DNA from: Streptomyces sp. Ag109_O5-10
Lineage (GTDB): Bacteria > Actinomycetota > Actinomycetes > Streptomycetales > Streptomycetaceae
NCBI RefSeq assembly: GCF_900105755.1
Contig: NZ_FNTQ01000001.1
Coordinates: forward strand, 5,518,001 to 5,582,000
Direction: 5' to 3'
DNA length: 64,000 nucleotides
Part shown: piece after piece, positions 1 through 8,350 of the stretch
Layout of the letters: each line of letters opens with the position of its first letter
Numbering within the stretch: the stretch's first letter is position 1
Program-made: the position numbers and the translations under genes
The notes under the pieces: generated by a model
Database searches by the model: none
What the model saw: only the letters and a program-made list of their open reading frames with translations
What the model was told of the DNA's origin: nothing

Positions 1-513
1 GACCGGGCCGTTCACCGAGATGCGCACGGTGTCGCCGACCTTGTAGCCGGCCCGTTCGGCGGTCCTGGAGTCGATCAGGACCTCGTCCCTGCCGTGCGGC
101 GCGTGGCCGCTGACGAGCGGGTACCGGGTGTCCTTGGCGCCCCAGTAGTTGCCGCCCTCGGACTGCCACCCGCCGCCGATCAGCTTGCCGTGCCTGTCGG
201 CGATCGCTGTGAAGCCGGAGACGACGCCGGTGGCGGAGGCGGCCCCGGGGACCTTCGCGGCCTTGTCGAGGAGGGCCTGGGTGAGGTCGGGCGTCCTGCC
301 GACCTTGTCGCCCTTGGAGTCCTGGTACTTGGCCTGGACGGCCACGTCGACGCCGTCGAAGCCCTTGGCGGAGCTGTTCTGGTAGGCGTCCGAGATGGTG
401 TTGGTGAAGACCAGGGTGCCGGAGACGAACGCGACGCCGAGCATGACGGCGAGCACGGTCATCAGCAGCCGGGCCTTGTGCGCGAGGACGTTGCGCAGGG
501 CGGTGCGGAACAT
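1..513 (-). CDS. FtsX-like ABC transporter permease, N-terminal part (cut by window edge)
   Basis: This is the start of an integral-membrane permease of the MacB/FtsX class, the partner of the ATPase encoded just upstream on the same strand. The visible part begins MFRTALRNVLAHKARLL, followed by one hydrophobic helix (about residues 15-40, LLMTVLAVMLGVAFVSGTLV) and then an extracytoplasmic region, as expected for a MacB periplasmic-core-type domain. Its ATG (513-511) overlaps the ATPase stop codon in an ATGA arrangement, so the two are translationally coupled. The remaining transmembrane helices lie outside the window. The substrate cannot be inferred. Confidence 0.85.
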   Translation of the reverse strand, partial: MFRTALRNVLAHKARLLMTVLAVMLGVAFVSGTLVFTNTISDAYQNSSAKGFDGVDVAVQAKYQDSKGDKVGRTPDLTQALLDKAAKVPGAASATGVVSGFTAIADRHGKLIGGGWQSEGGNYWGAKDTRYPLVSGHAPHGRDEVLIDSRTAERAGYKVGDTVRISVNGPV

Positions 514-1286
514 CAGCTGGTCCGGCCCTTCGCGTCGAACTGCTTCATGAAGTCGAGGACCGTCTCGGCCGTCGGGCGGTACATCTCGTCGACGATCCGG
601 CCGTCGGCCAGGAAGACCACGCGGTCGGCGTACGCGGCCGCCACCGGGTCGTGGGTGACCATGACGACGGTCTGACCCAGCTCCCGCACCGAGTTGCGCA
701 GGAAGCCCAGCACCTCGGCGCCGGAGCGGGAGTCGAGGTTCCCGGTCGGCTCGTCACCGAAGATGATCTCCGGCCGGGAGGCGAGGGCGCGGGCCACGGC
801 GACGCGCTGCTGCTGGCCGCCGGAGAGCTGCGAGGGACGGTGGCCGAGCCGGTCCCGGAGGCCGACCATCTCGATCACGTTCTCCAGCCACTGCTTGTCC
901 GGTTTCCGACCCGCGATGTCCATCGGGAGGGTGATGTTCTCCAGCGCGGTCAGCGTCGGCAGCAGGTTGAACGCCTGGAAGATGAAGCCGATCTTGTCCC
1001 GGCGCAGCCTGGTCAGCTGCTTGTCCTTCAGGGAGCCCAGCTCGGTGTCGCCGATCCGCACGGAACCGGAGGAGAAGGTGTCGAGGCCGGCCACGCAGTG
1101 CATCAGCGTGGACTTGCCGGAGCCGGACGGCCCCATGATCGCGGTGAACTCGGCCTGCCGGAACTCGACGGTGACCCGGTCCAGGGCGACCACCTGGGTC
1201 TCGCCCTGGCCGTAGATCTTCGAGAGGTCCGTGGCACGTGCGGCCACGGAAGTGGTCCGCCGGTCGGCGATAGGTGTGGTGGACAC
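513..1286 (-). CDS. ABC transporter ATP-binding protein (MacB/LolD type)
   Basis: A 257-aa ATPase subunit that would power the adjacent FtsX-like permease. It shows a Walker A (GPSGSGKST, about residues 52-60), a Q-loop (FIFQAFNLLP), the LSGGQQQR signature, a Walker B (EIIFGDEPTGNLDS) and the switch histidine (MVTHDP). The 'EPTGNLD' sequence is typical of the MacB/LolD/FtsE subfamily that exports lipoproteins, peptides or drugs rather than importing solutes. The ATG start is preceded on the minus strand by a purine-rich site (AGGAGCGCCC). From memory, an ABC transporter pair also flanks bldA in S. coelicolor, so this is probably core chromosome rather than part of the biosynthetic cluster. 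Confidence 0.9.
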   Translation of the reverse strand: MSTTPIADRRTTSVAARATDLSKIYGQGETQVVALDRVTVEFRQAEFTAIMGPSGSGKSTLMHCVAGLDTFSSGSVRIGDTELGSLKDKQLTRLRRDKIGFIFQAFNLLPTLTALENITLPMDIAGRKPDKQWLENVIEMVGLRDRLGHRPSQLSGGQQQRVAVARALASRPEIIFGDEPTGNLDSRSGAEVLGFLRNSVRELGQTVVMVTHDPVAAAYADRVVFLADGRIVDEMYRPTAETVLDFMKQFDAKGRTS

Positions 1287-1698
1287 GGAAGGGCGCTCCT
1301 GTCGGGACGACGGCGTTCATGGGGACCACACCATCGTCTCGGCCGAACCGGCCCGTGTAGTCAGCCGCAGTTCCGGTTCCGGGGGGCGACCGAGGGGGGA
1401 CCGGCGGGGTGCCGGGTCATACCTGGGGATGACACCGGACCCCGAGACCAGGATCCGGAACCAGGCGCTCCCAGTCGTCGAGAACAGGTGGAGCCCCCTT
1501 GTTCGGACGGTGAAATTCCGTCATTCCGTGTACGCGCCCACCCACCGCGCGTAACGCTATTGGCAAGTGCGGATGGCTCGTTCCGGGTGCTGATGCACCC
1601 TCAGACGTCAATAAAATAAGACAACATCGGGTCGCCCGTCCGCTGTTCGGGGGACGCCTCCCGATAGGGTCGGAGCCTCGTAGCGGAGCCCATGGCCT
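1287..1698. other. Intergenic region between the ABC operon and bldA; candidate bldA promoter
   Basis: No protein gene is supported in these 412 bases. The right part should hold the bldA promoter: TAGGGT at 1665-1670 is an acceptable -10 hexamer about 30 bases upstream of the tRNA, with only a weak -35 candidate near 1642-1649. A short AT-rich run (TCAATAAAATAAGACAAC, about 1607-1624) lies upstream. The left part should contain the promoter of the leftward ABC operon, but I see no convincing hexamers. Confidence 0.4.
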
Positions 1699-1781
1699 GC
1701 CCGGATGGTGGAATGCAGACACGGCGAGCTTAAACCTCGCTGCCCCTCGCGGGCGTACCGGTTCAAGTCCGGTTCCGGGCA
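1699..1781 (+). tRNA. bldA: tRNA-Leu, anticodon UAA (bldA)
   Basis: The cloverleaf is complete. Acceptor GCCCGGA (1699-1705) pairs with TCCGGGC (1774-1780) with discriminator A1781. The anticodon stem GCGAG (1724-1728) pairs with CTCGC (1736-1740) around loop CTTAAAC, giving anticodon TAA at 1731-1733. A long class II variable arm (from about 1741) and a T-arm with loop TTCAAGT follow. Anticodon UAA reads the rare UUA codon, so this is the tRNA called bldA in Streptomyces, which limits translation of TTA-containing developmental and antibiotic genes. No CCA is encoded. The first gene of the biosynthetic cluster begins about 410 bases downstream on the same strand. Confidence 0.97.
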
Positions 1782-2191
1782 CTTTCGCTGCCATTGCGCC
1801 GTTCCTGCCCATACGGCAGGTCGGCGCCGTCGCTCTCGTGTCCCTCGGTGACACGTGTCGGTGCTGAAGCCGCCGAAGTCCTTCGGGAACCCGCACGGCC
1901 CGCCGTCCGGCACCCCGCGGCATCACGCCGAAGCCGAAGCCCCCTCGAGCCGTGCCGTGCCCTGCTGTCCCGCCGACACCCGCCCGCCCCGCTGCCGACG
2001 CGGTCCGTTCGGGGTGGCCGGCCTACGCGGTCGTGCACTGCTCGATCGGTCACCGGGGTGGCGCCGGTCGCTCGTTCAGGCACGCCGATCGCACATTGTC
2101 GCCCTGTTCGACCAGCGGAAAGCTGACATGCGTCGGTGGAGGACAGCGGTGGCCCGTTCGGCGGGGCGTCGCGCGCTGAATCGAGGTGACC
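1782..2191. other. Intergenic region between bldA and the biosynthetic cluster
   Basis: I see no coding region with a credible start, ribosome site or family in these 410 bases. Open frames here have Arg/Pro-rich, low-complexity translations typical of shadow reading in high-GC DNA. The stretch should contain the promoter of the left biosynthetic operon. The one distinct element is the ACACGTGT palindrome at 1850-1859, annotated separately. Confidence 0.5.
1850..1859. promoter_or_regulatory. GACACGTGTC palindrome, candidate TetR operator
   Basis: This perfect 10-bp palindrome lies about 330 bases upstream of the first cluster gene. Its core ACACGTGT is identical to both arms of the inverted repeat ahead of the MFS exporter (6748-6783), and close to ACACATGT in front of the TetR/FrnE pair (31395-31402). 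Shared use by the cluster TetR (30766-31353) is an inference; an 8-bp core can also occur by chance, so this is the weakest of the three sites. Confidence 0.35.
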
Positions 2192-3760
2192 ATGGGTGCT
2201 GCGGAAGACCGGCGCGCAATACCGGGAGGCTATGCCGCCGGGATCAGGTCGCTGCTGGACGCCGCGCCGGACCGGCCCGCCGTGCACTGGCGGGGGCGGG
2301 TGGTCTCGGCGGGGGAGCTCGCCGGGGCCGTGGCCGGCGCGGCGCGCACCCTGCGTGGACTCGGGGTGGGCCCTGGCGGTGTCGTCGGGGTCCTGGTCGC
2401 GCCCAACAGCCCCGACATGCTCGTCGCGCGCTACGCGGCCCATCTCCTGGGCGCCGCCGTCACCTACCTGCGGTCCACCAACCCCGGCACGACCGTCCCT
2501 GTCCTGTCCCCCGAGGCGCAACTGCGCATCCTGCTGGACAGTTCGGCCGACGTCCTGTTCACCGACACCGCGAACGCCGGCCGCGCGCAGGACCTGGCCG
2601 AGCGGATGAGCCGCCGCCCGCCGGTCACCGGATTCGGTGTCGGGGCACCCGGAGCCGTACCCGTCGATCCCGCGGACCGCCGGGACCTCGGCACGCTCAC
2701 TCCGGCGGATCCGCAGACGCTTGCCGCGATCGTGTTCACCAGCGGAAGCACCGGTCACCCCAAGGGCATCCGCCTGTCGATGCGCGCCTGGGACAGCCTC
2801 GTCAGCGCGACGGCGGCGGCGGTGACCGAGCCCGACCCGCGGATTCTCGTCGTCACCCCCCTCAGCCACACGGCCGGGCCGATGGCCGACGCGGTCCTCG
2901 CCGTCGGCGGGACCGTCTTCCTGCACGAGGAGTTCGACCCCGCGAGGGCCCTGCGCGCCGTGGCGGAGCACCGGATCACCCGGACCTTCATGGCCACGCC
3001 CCACCTGTACCGGGCCGCGGACCACGCCCGCGCCGAGCCGGCCGATCTCTCCTCGCTGCGGCAGCTGATCTACAGCGGCAGCGCCGCGGCGCCCGCGCGG
3101 ATCGAGGAGGCCGCGGCGGTCTTCGGGCCGGTGCTGGTCCAGGGCTACGGGACCACCGAGGGCGGCCGGATCACCATGCTCGACCCGGGCGAGCACCAGG
3201 ACCCGCACCTGCGGTCGACCGTGGGCCGCACCTTCCCGGAGACCGAGGTCAAGGTCTGCGACCCCCACTCCGGTGCGGGGCTGGCGGTCGGCCTCACCGG
3301 GGAGGTGTGGGTGCGTTCGCCGCACGTGATGGACGGTTACCTCGGGGACCCCGCACTGACCGCACAGGTCCTGCGCGACGGGTGGTACCGCACGGGCGAC
3401 ATCGGGCGTCTCGACGAACGGGGCTATCTCCACCTCCTGGACCGGGTCGCGGACATGGTCAAGACCGCAGGCGTCAAGGTCTATCCGGCCGTGGTGGAGC
3501 GGGAGATCGCCGCTCTCCCCGACGTCGCGCACGTCGCCGTCTACGGCGTCCGCGACGCGGACCACGTCGAGCACGTGCACGCCGCGATCGTGCCGAGGCC
3601 CGGAGCACGGATCAGGCCCGACACCGTGCGCTCCCACATCAGCGCGGCCCTGTCCGCCGCACACGCCCCCGAGGAGATCCGGTTCCTCGAGGAGCTGCCG
3701 CTCAATGACTCGGGCAAGCCGGACAAGCGGCGCCTGCGCCTGCTCGGATCCGCCCGCTGA
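2192..3760 (+). CDS. Adenylate-forming enzyme (acyl-CoA/amide ligase), probable C5N amide ligase
   Basis: An ANL-superfamily enzyme of about 522 aa that activates a carboxylate as its acyl-adenylate. Visible motifs are the P-loop IVFTSGSTGHPKG, GYGTTEG (A5), YRTGDIG (A7), DRVADMVKTAGVKVYP (A8 hinge) and the C-terminal catalytic Lys in LNDSGKPDKR. It lies directly upstream of the 5-aminolevulinate synthase, and a second ligase follows that gene. This ligase-ALAS-ligase trio matches the D gene set of asukamycin, where one ligase makes the ALA-CoA that cyclises to 2-amino-3-hydroxycyclopentenone and the other forms the amide with the polyene acid. Being the more divergent of the two, I favour amide ligase here. 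ATG 2192 is preceded by GAGGTGACC; GTG 2186 is an in-frame alternative. Confidence 0.85.
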   Translation: MGAAEDRRAIPGGYAAGIRSLLDAAPDRPAVHWRGRVVSAGELAGAVAGAARTLRGLGVGPGGVVGVLVAPNSPDMLVARYAAHLLGAAVTYLRSTNPGTTVPVLSPEAQLRILLDSSADVLFTDTANAGRAQDLAERMSRRPPVTGFGVGAPGAVPVDPADRRDLGTLTPADPQTLAAIVFTSGSTGHPKGIRLSMRAWDSLVSATAAAVTEPDPRILVVTPLSHTAGPMADAVLAVGGTVFLHEEFDPARALRAVAEHRITRTFMATPHLYRAADHARAEPADLSSLRQLIYSGSAAAPARIEEAAAVFGPVLVQGYGTTEGGRITMLDPGEHQDPHLRSTVGRTFPETEVKVCDPHSGAGLAVGLTGEVWVRSPHVMDGYLGDPALTAQVLRDGWYRTGDIGRLDERGYLHLLDRVADMVKTAGVKVYPAVVEREIAALPDVAHVAVYGVRDADHVEHVHAAIVPRPGARIRPDTVRSHISAALSAAHAPEEIRFLEELPLNDSGKPDKRRLRLLGSAR

Positions 3761-3843
3761 GTCACCGCACGAACCCTCTCCCTCCGGCTCCCTCGGACGT
3801 CGGCGAATGCTCAACGACCTTTACCAGAAAGCGAGTTCGCACA

Positions 3844-5073
3844 ATGACCCAGCATCTGGACTTCTTTGCGAGCGAGATGAAGGAGTTCGCCGACCACAAG
3901 CGCTCCTTCCTGGAGATCGGCCGCCGCGCCGGACGGTTCCCCAGCGCGATGGCCAGGACCGGTACCGGCGGCCCGGATCTGGAGGTCAGCGTCTGGTGCA
4001 GCAACGACTACCTCGGCATGGGGCAGAACCCCGCGGTGCTGGAGGCGATGAAGACGGCGCTCGACGCGTTCGGCGCGGGCTCCGGCGGCTCGCGCAACAT
4101 CGGCGGCACCAACCACTTCCACGTGCTGCTCGAGAAGGAACTCGCGGCCCTGCACGGCAAGGAAGCCGCGCTGATCTTCAGCTCCGGCTACACCGCGAAC
4201 GACGGCGCCCTGTCCGTCCTCGCCGGCCGCATGCCCGGCACGCTGGTCTTCTCGGACGAGCTGAACCACGCCTCCATCATCGACGGACTGCGCCACAGCG
4301 GCGCCGAGAAGCGCATCTTCCGCCACAACGACGTGGCGCACCTGGAGGAGCTGCTCGCCGCAGCCGACCCGGACCGCCCCAAGATGATCGTCCTGGAGTC
4401 GGTCTACTCCATGTCCGGTGACATGGCCCCGCTCCACGAGGTCGCCGCCGTCGCCAAGCGGTACGGCGCCACGACGTTCATCGACGAGGTGCACGCGGTC
4501 GGCATGTACGGGCCGGAGGGAGCCGGCATCGCCGCTCGCGACGGAATCGCCGACGACTTCACCGTCATCATGGGCACGCTGGCCAAGGGGTTCGGCACCG
4601 CCGGCGGCTACATCGCCGGGCCCGCCCCGCTGATCGAGGCGGTCCGCAGCTTCTCCCGTTCGTTCATCTTCACCACCTCCCTGCCGCCGGCGCTCGCCGC
4701 GGGGGCGCTCGCCGCGGTCCGGCACCTGCGTTCCTCCGACGCCGAGCGGACCCGGCTCCGGGACAACGCCCGGTTGCTGCACCGCCTGCTCGACGAGCAG
4801 AGCATCCCGTACGTCTCACCGATGTCCCACATCGTCTCCGTCTTCGTCGGTGACGACGCGCTCTGCCGGCAGGCCTCCGCACTGCTGCTCGAGCGCCACG
4901 GCATCTACGTCCAGGCGATCAACGCGCCCAGCGTGCGGGCCGGCGAGGAGATCCTCCGGGTCGCCCCCTCGGCCACGCACACCTCCAGCGATGTCGAGAA
5001 GTTCGTCGAGGCGCTCGGCGGCATCTGGCAGGAGCTGGACATCCCCCGGAAGCAGGTCGCGCACGCCCGGTGA
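3844..5073 (+). CDS. 5-aminolevulinate synthase (C5N unit, AsuD2-like)
   Basis: A 409-aa PLP-dependent alpha-oxoamine synthase that condenses glycine and succinyl-CoA to 5-aminolevulinate. It shows the glycine-rich SGGSRNIGGTNHFH segment, the cofactor Asp in FIDEVHAVG (about D214) and the Schiff-base Lys in GTLAKGFG (about K248). Actinobacteria make haem precursors by the C5 glutamyl-tRNA route, so an ALAS in Streptomyces almost always signals secondary metabolism, where the enzyme also aids cyclisation of ALA-CoA to the C5N unit seen in asukamycin, moenomycin and related compounds. The flanking ligases support this. A 14-bp hairpin follows the gene, which may modulate read-through into the next one. 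Confidence 0.95.
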   Translation: MTQHLDFFASEMKEFADHKRSFLEIGRRAGRFPSAMARTGTGGPDLEVSVWCSNDYLGMGQNPAVLEAMKTALDAFGAGSGGSRNIGGTNHFHVLLEKELAALHGKEAALIFSSGYTANDGALSVLAGRMPGTLVFSDELNHASIIDGLRHSGAEKRIFRHNDVAHLEELLAAADPDRPKMIVLESVYSMSGDMAPLHEVAAVAKRYGATTFIDEVHAVGMYGPEGAGIAARDGIADDFTVIMGTLAKGFGTAGGYIAGPAPLIEAVRSFSRSFIFTTSLPPALAAGALAAVRHLRSSDAERTRLRDNARLLHRLLDEQSIPYVSPMSHIVSVFVGDDALCRQASALLLERHGIYVQAINAPSVRAGEEILRVAPSATHTSSDVEKFVEALGGIWQELDIPRKQVAHAR

Positions 5074-5085
5074 CCCGCACCCCCT

Positions 5086-5118
5086 GGAGCACCCCGGACC
5101 GCGTGTCCGGGGTGCTCC
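5086..5118 (+). terminator. 14-bp perfect hairpin between ALAS and the second ligase
   Basis: GGAGCACCCCGGAC (5086-5099) pairs perfectly with GTCCGGGGTGCTCC (5105-5118) across a 5-base loop. There is no T-run, as is usual for Streptomyces terminators. Because the next gene starts 41 bases downstream in the same direction, partial termination or mRNA stabilisation is as likely as full termination. Confidence 0.6.
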
Positions 5119-5158
5119 GCATGACGGCGCACGACGAGCACTGAGGAGCGGAGGCCCC

Positions 5159-6703
5159 ATGTCCCTGTCGGTAGCGGCCATACTCGCCGAGTCGGCGGCC
5201 CGGCGACCGGACCATCCGGCGGTCGTCTTCGGCACAGCGGAGGTGACGTACGGTCAACTCTGGCTGAACGCAAGAAAATACGCGGCGGCACTGGCCGGTC
5301 TGGGGGTCGGCCCGAACAGCCGGGTGGCGCTGCTGCTCGGCAACTCGCCCGAGTTCCCGATGGTCTACTTCGGCGTGCTGGCGCTCGGTGCGGTGGTGGT
5401 GCCCGTGCACGCGCTGCTCAAGGCGTCCGAGGTCGAGTACGTCCTGCGCGACAGCGGCGCCACGGCCCTGGTCTGCGCCGGATCGCTGCTCGCGGAGGGG
5501 GAGCAGGGCGCCGAGGGCGCCGGGGTGCCACTGGTCACGGTCCTCGCGGACGACGACGGCAGCGCAGAGCCGCGCCTCGACGTGCTCGCGCGGCAGGCGG
5601 CCCCGGTCGACGGCTACGCGCTCCGCGAGCCGAGCGATCTCGCGGTGGTCCTCTACACCTCCGGGACCACCGGACGCCCCAAGGGGGCGATGCTGACGCA
5701 CCACAACATCACGATGAACGTCGACGTCGGCATGGTCTCCCCGTTCGACTTCCGCGCCGACGACGTGCTGCTCGGCTGTCTGCCGCTGTTCCACACCTTC
5801 GGGCAGATCTGCGGGATGAGCACCTGCTTCCGGGCCGGCGCCACCATGGTGCTGATGGAGCGGTTCGACGCCGGACGCGCTCTCGATCTCATGGTCGAGC
5901 ACCGGTGCTCGGTGTTCATGGGCGTCCCCACGATGTACATCGCGCTCCTCGAAGCCGCCACGCTGGACTCCCGGCGACCGCCGCTCGACCGCGCCTTCTC
6001 CGGAGGCTCGGCGCTCCCGGTCACCGTGCTCGACGAGTTCCAGCAGGTCTTCGACTGCCCCGTCTACGAGGGGTACGGCCTCACCGAGACGTCCCCGGTG
6101 GTCGCGTACAACCAGAAGGCCTGGCCGCGCCGGCCGGGCACGGTGGGGCTGCCGATCCGGGGCGTCGACGTCGAGATCGCCAGGGCCGACCTGGAGGGCC
6201 GGATCGAGCTGATGCCGGCGGGCACGGTGGGCGAGATCGTCGTCCGCGGCCACAACGTGATGGCCGGATACCTCAACCGGCCCGAGGCGACCGCGGAGGT
6301 GCTGGTGGACGGCTGGTTCCGGTCGGGCGACCTGGGGGTGAAGGACCGGGACGGCTACCTGTCCGTGGTGGACCGGAAGAAGGACATGGTCGTGCGGGGC
6401 GGGTACAACGTGTACCCCCGCGAGGTCGAGGAGGTGCTCGTGCGCCACCCGGCCGTCGCCCAGGTCGCCGTCGTCGGTCTGCCGGACGACGTGCACGGCG
6501 AGGAGGTCTGCGCCGTGGTGGTGGTGCGGCCGGGCGTCCGGCCGGAGCCGCGGCTCGGCGCGGAGATCGTGGCCTGGAGCAAGGAGCGGCTCGCCGCGTA
6601 CAAGTACCCCCGCCGGGTGGAGTTCCTCGATGCCTTCCCGCTCGGCCCCAGCGGAAAGGTCCTGAAACGTGAACTGACGGCTCTGCTCGGCGCCCGGCCC
6701 TGA
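5159..6703 (+). CDS. Acyl-CoA ligase (long-chain acyl-CoA synthetase-like, AsuD1-like)
   Basis: A 514-aa adenylate-forming ligase with all core motifs: VLYTSGTTGRPKG (P-loop), GYGLTETSPV (A5), FRSGDLG (A7), DRKKDMVVRGGYNVYPREVEE (A8) and the catalytic Lys in GPSGKVLKREL. The overall pattern is that of typical class I long-chain acyl-CoA synthetases. Standing next to the ALAS, it is the best candidate for making 5-aminolevulinyl-CoA, the substrate cyclised to the C5N ring; activation of a polyene acid is the alternative. ATG 5159 follows GAGGAGCGGAGGCCCC, a strong ribosome site; the open frame continues upstream into the ALAS gene but that part is non-coding shadow. Confidence 0.87.
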   Translation: MSLSVAAILAESAARRPDHPAVVFGTAEVTYGQLWLNARKYAAALAGLGVGPNSRVALLLGNSPEFPMVYFGVLALGAVVVPVHALLKASEVEYVLRDSGATALVCAGSLLAEGEQGAEGAGVPLVTVLADDDGSAEPRLDVLARQAAPVDGYALREPSDLAVVLYTSGTTGRPKGAMLTHHNITMNVDVGMVSPFDFRADDVLLGCLPLFHTFGQICGMSTCFRAGATMVLMERFDAGRALDLMVEHRCSVFMGVPTMYIALLEAATLDSRRPPLDRAFSGGSALPVTVLDEFQQVFDCPVYEGYGLTETSPVVAYNQKAWPRRPGTVGLPIRGVDVEIARADLEGRIELMPAGTVGEIVVRGHNVMAGYLNRPEATAEVLVDGWFRSGDLGVKDRDGYLSVVDRKKDMVVRGGYNVYPREVEEVLVRHPAVAQVAVVGLPDDVHGEEVCAVVVVRPGVRPEPRLGAEIVAWSKERLAAYKYPRRVEFLDAFPLGPSGKVLKRELTALLGARP

Positions 6704-6747
6704 CTTTCCCTGCCGCCCCGCCGCCTTGCCGCGCCCGGCCCCCCTCT

Positions 6748-6783
6748 CCACGACACGTGTTGCACAGACAACACGTGTCGTGG
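6748..6783. promoter_or_regulatory. 15-bp perfect inverted repeat, candidate TetR operator upstream of MFS exporter
   Basis: CCACGACACGTGTTG (6748-6762) and CAACACGTGTCGTGG (6769-6783) are exact reverse complements separated by 6 bases, 41 bases upstream of the exporter ATG. The segment 6751-6767 matches 15 of 17 bases of 31393-31409, the region between the cluster TetR gene and its divergent neighbour. Length, symmetry and repetition are typical of TetR-family operators controlling efflux genes. It may overlap the exporter promoter. Confidence 0.75.
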
Positions 6784-6824
6784 AAGGATCTGGAGCTGGA
6801 ATCCTCGGAAGGGAAGAGACACCC

Positions 6825-8345
6825 ATGAGCATGGACAATGCGGCGCCGCCGACGGCCGCGGCCGACGCCGAGCGCATCGGCCCGGATCTCTGGTGGCTCA
6901 CTGGCATCCTGGTGCTGGGAGGCTTCGCCACCCTGCTGGACAGCACGATCGTCAACGTCGCGGTCGGCACTCTCGCCAAGGAGTTCGACGCCGGGCTGTC
7001 CGCCGTCCAGTGGTCCGTGACCGGCTATCTGCTGGCCCTGTGCATGACCATCCCGCTCAGCGGATGGGCGGTCGAACGCTTCGGCGCCAAGCAGACCTGG
7101 CTGTTCTCGCAGGTGGTGTTCCTCGCCGGATCACTGCTCGCCGGGCTCTCGTGGTCGGTCCAGAGCCTGATCGTCTTCCGTGTGCTCCAGGGCGTCGGCG
7201 GCGGCCTGGTGATGCCGGTCGGTCAGTCGCTGCTGGCCCAGGCGGCGGGTACCAAGCGGCTCGGCCGGCTGATGGGCATCGTCTCGATCCCCGCGATGTT
7301 CGCCCCGGTCGTCGGACCGACGCTCGGCGGAGTCGTCATCGACCACATCGGCTGGCGGTGGATCTTCTACCTCAACCTGCCGCTCGGCCTCGCGACCATC
7401 GTGTTCTCCCTCATGAAGATCAGCAACGTCGTCGCCCCGGGCAGGTCCCGGCTCGACGTCCTGGGCCTCGCACTCCTCGCGCCCGGCCTCGGCGCCTTCC
7501 TGTACGGCCTGTCCGAGGTGGGCAGCGAGGGCGGCTTCGACAACGACGCCACGATCGCCGGACTCGTCGTCGGGGCGGTACTGATCCTCGCCTTCTGCGG
7601 GCACGCGCTGCGCACCCGCTTCGCGCCCCTGATGGACCTGAGGCTGTTCAAGGAGCGCAACTTCAGGAGCGGCACGTCGGCCACCTTCTTCCTGAGCATG
7701 GCGATGTTCGGGGCGATGATCCCGCTTCCCCTGTACTTCCAGCTCGTGCGCGGGGCGGACGTCATGGAGTCCGGCCTCCTGCTGATGCCGCAGAGCATCG
7801 GCTACTTCCTCGCCATCGTGGTGGTCGGGAAGCTCACGGCCGCGCTCGGGGCCCGTTCGGTCAGCATCGCGGGCGTCTTCCTGGCCGTGATCGGCACCGT
7901 TCCGTTCGGGCTGATCACGGCCGACAGCAGCAAGGTCCTGCTCTGCTCGTCCATGGTCGTACGCGGGTTCGGGTTCGGCGCCGCCATGCTGCCCTGCATG
8001 ACCACGGCCTACTCGGGCCTGAAGTCCGCCTCGGTGCCGCACGCGACCAGCGCCTTCAACATCTTCCAGCGGATCGGCGCGTCCCTCGGCACGGCCGCCC
8101 TCGCCGTGGTGCTCCAGAAGCGCGCCACGGACGAACTGGACGGCCGTGCCGCGGGGCTGACCCAGGTCCTGCCGGGCAGCGACATCGCCCACTCGCTGGC
8201 GGGCGCCTTCTCGGTCACCTTCTGGTGGGCCCTCGGGCTGACCGTGCTGGCGCTCCTGCCGTGCGTCACGCTGCCGGGCCGGGTACCGCGCAACGACTCG
8301 GCGCCCGCCTCCCGGACCGCGCAGCTGACCGAACCCGCGGTCTGA
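6825..8345 (+). CDS. DHA2-family MFS exporter (14 TM)
   Basis: A 506-aa drug:H+ antiporter of the EmrB/QacA type, the probable exporter and self-resistance pump for the cluster product. After a short polar N-terminus it shows TM1 with LLDSTIVNVAVG (motif D1, about residues 30-42), the TM2-3 loop WAVERFGAKQTW (motif A), RVLQGVGGGLVMPVGQS in TM4 (motif B) and a PVVGPTLGGVVID motif C in TM5; about 14 hydrophobic segments are present. ATG 6825 follows GAAGGGAAGAGAC. The perfect inverted repeat 41 bases upstream suggests repression by the cluster TetR protein, the usual arrangement for ligand-induced efflux. Confidence 0.92.
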   Translation: MSMDNAAPPTAAADAERIGPDLWWLTGILVLGGFATLLDSTIVNVAVGTLAKEFDAGLSAVQWSVTGYLLALCMTIPLSGWAVERFGAKQTWLFSQVVFLAGSLLAGLSWSVQSLIVFRVLQGVGGGLVMPVGQSLLAQAAGTKRLGRLMGIVSIPAMFAPVVGPTLGGVVIDHIGWRWIFYLNLPLGLATIVFSLMKISNVVAPGRSRLDVLGLALLAPGLGAFLYGLSEVGSEGGFDNDATIAGLVVGAVLILAFCGHALRTRFAPLMDLRLFKERNFRSGTSATFFLSMAMFGAMIPLPLYFQLVRGADVMESGLLLMPQSIGYFLAIVVVGKLTAALGARSVSIAGVFLAVIGTVPFGLITADSSKVLLCSSMVVRGFGFGAAMLPCMTTAYSGLKSASVPHATSAFNIFQRIGASLGTAALAVVLQKRATDELDGRAAGLTQVLPGSDIAHSLAGAFSVTFWWALGLTVLALLPCVTLPGRVPRNDSAPASRTAQLTEPAV

Positions 8346-8350
8346 CCCGG

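Noticed and set aside
1763..3814. 683-codon minus-strand open frame covering the first ligase
   Set aside because: Arg/Gly/Pro-rich translation with no family motifs; it is the antisense shadow of a high-GC gene that has full ANL motifs on the plus strand.
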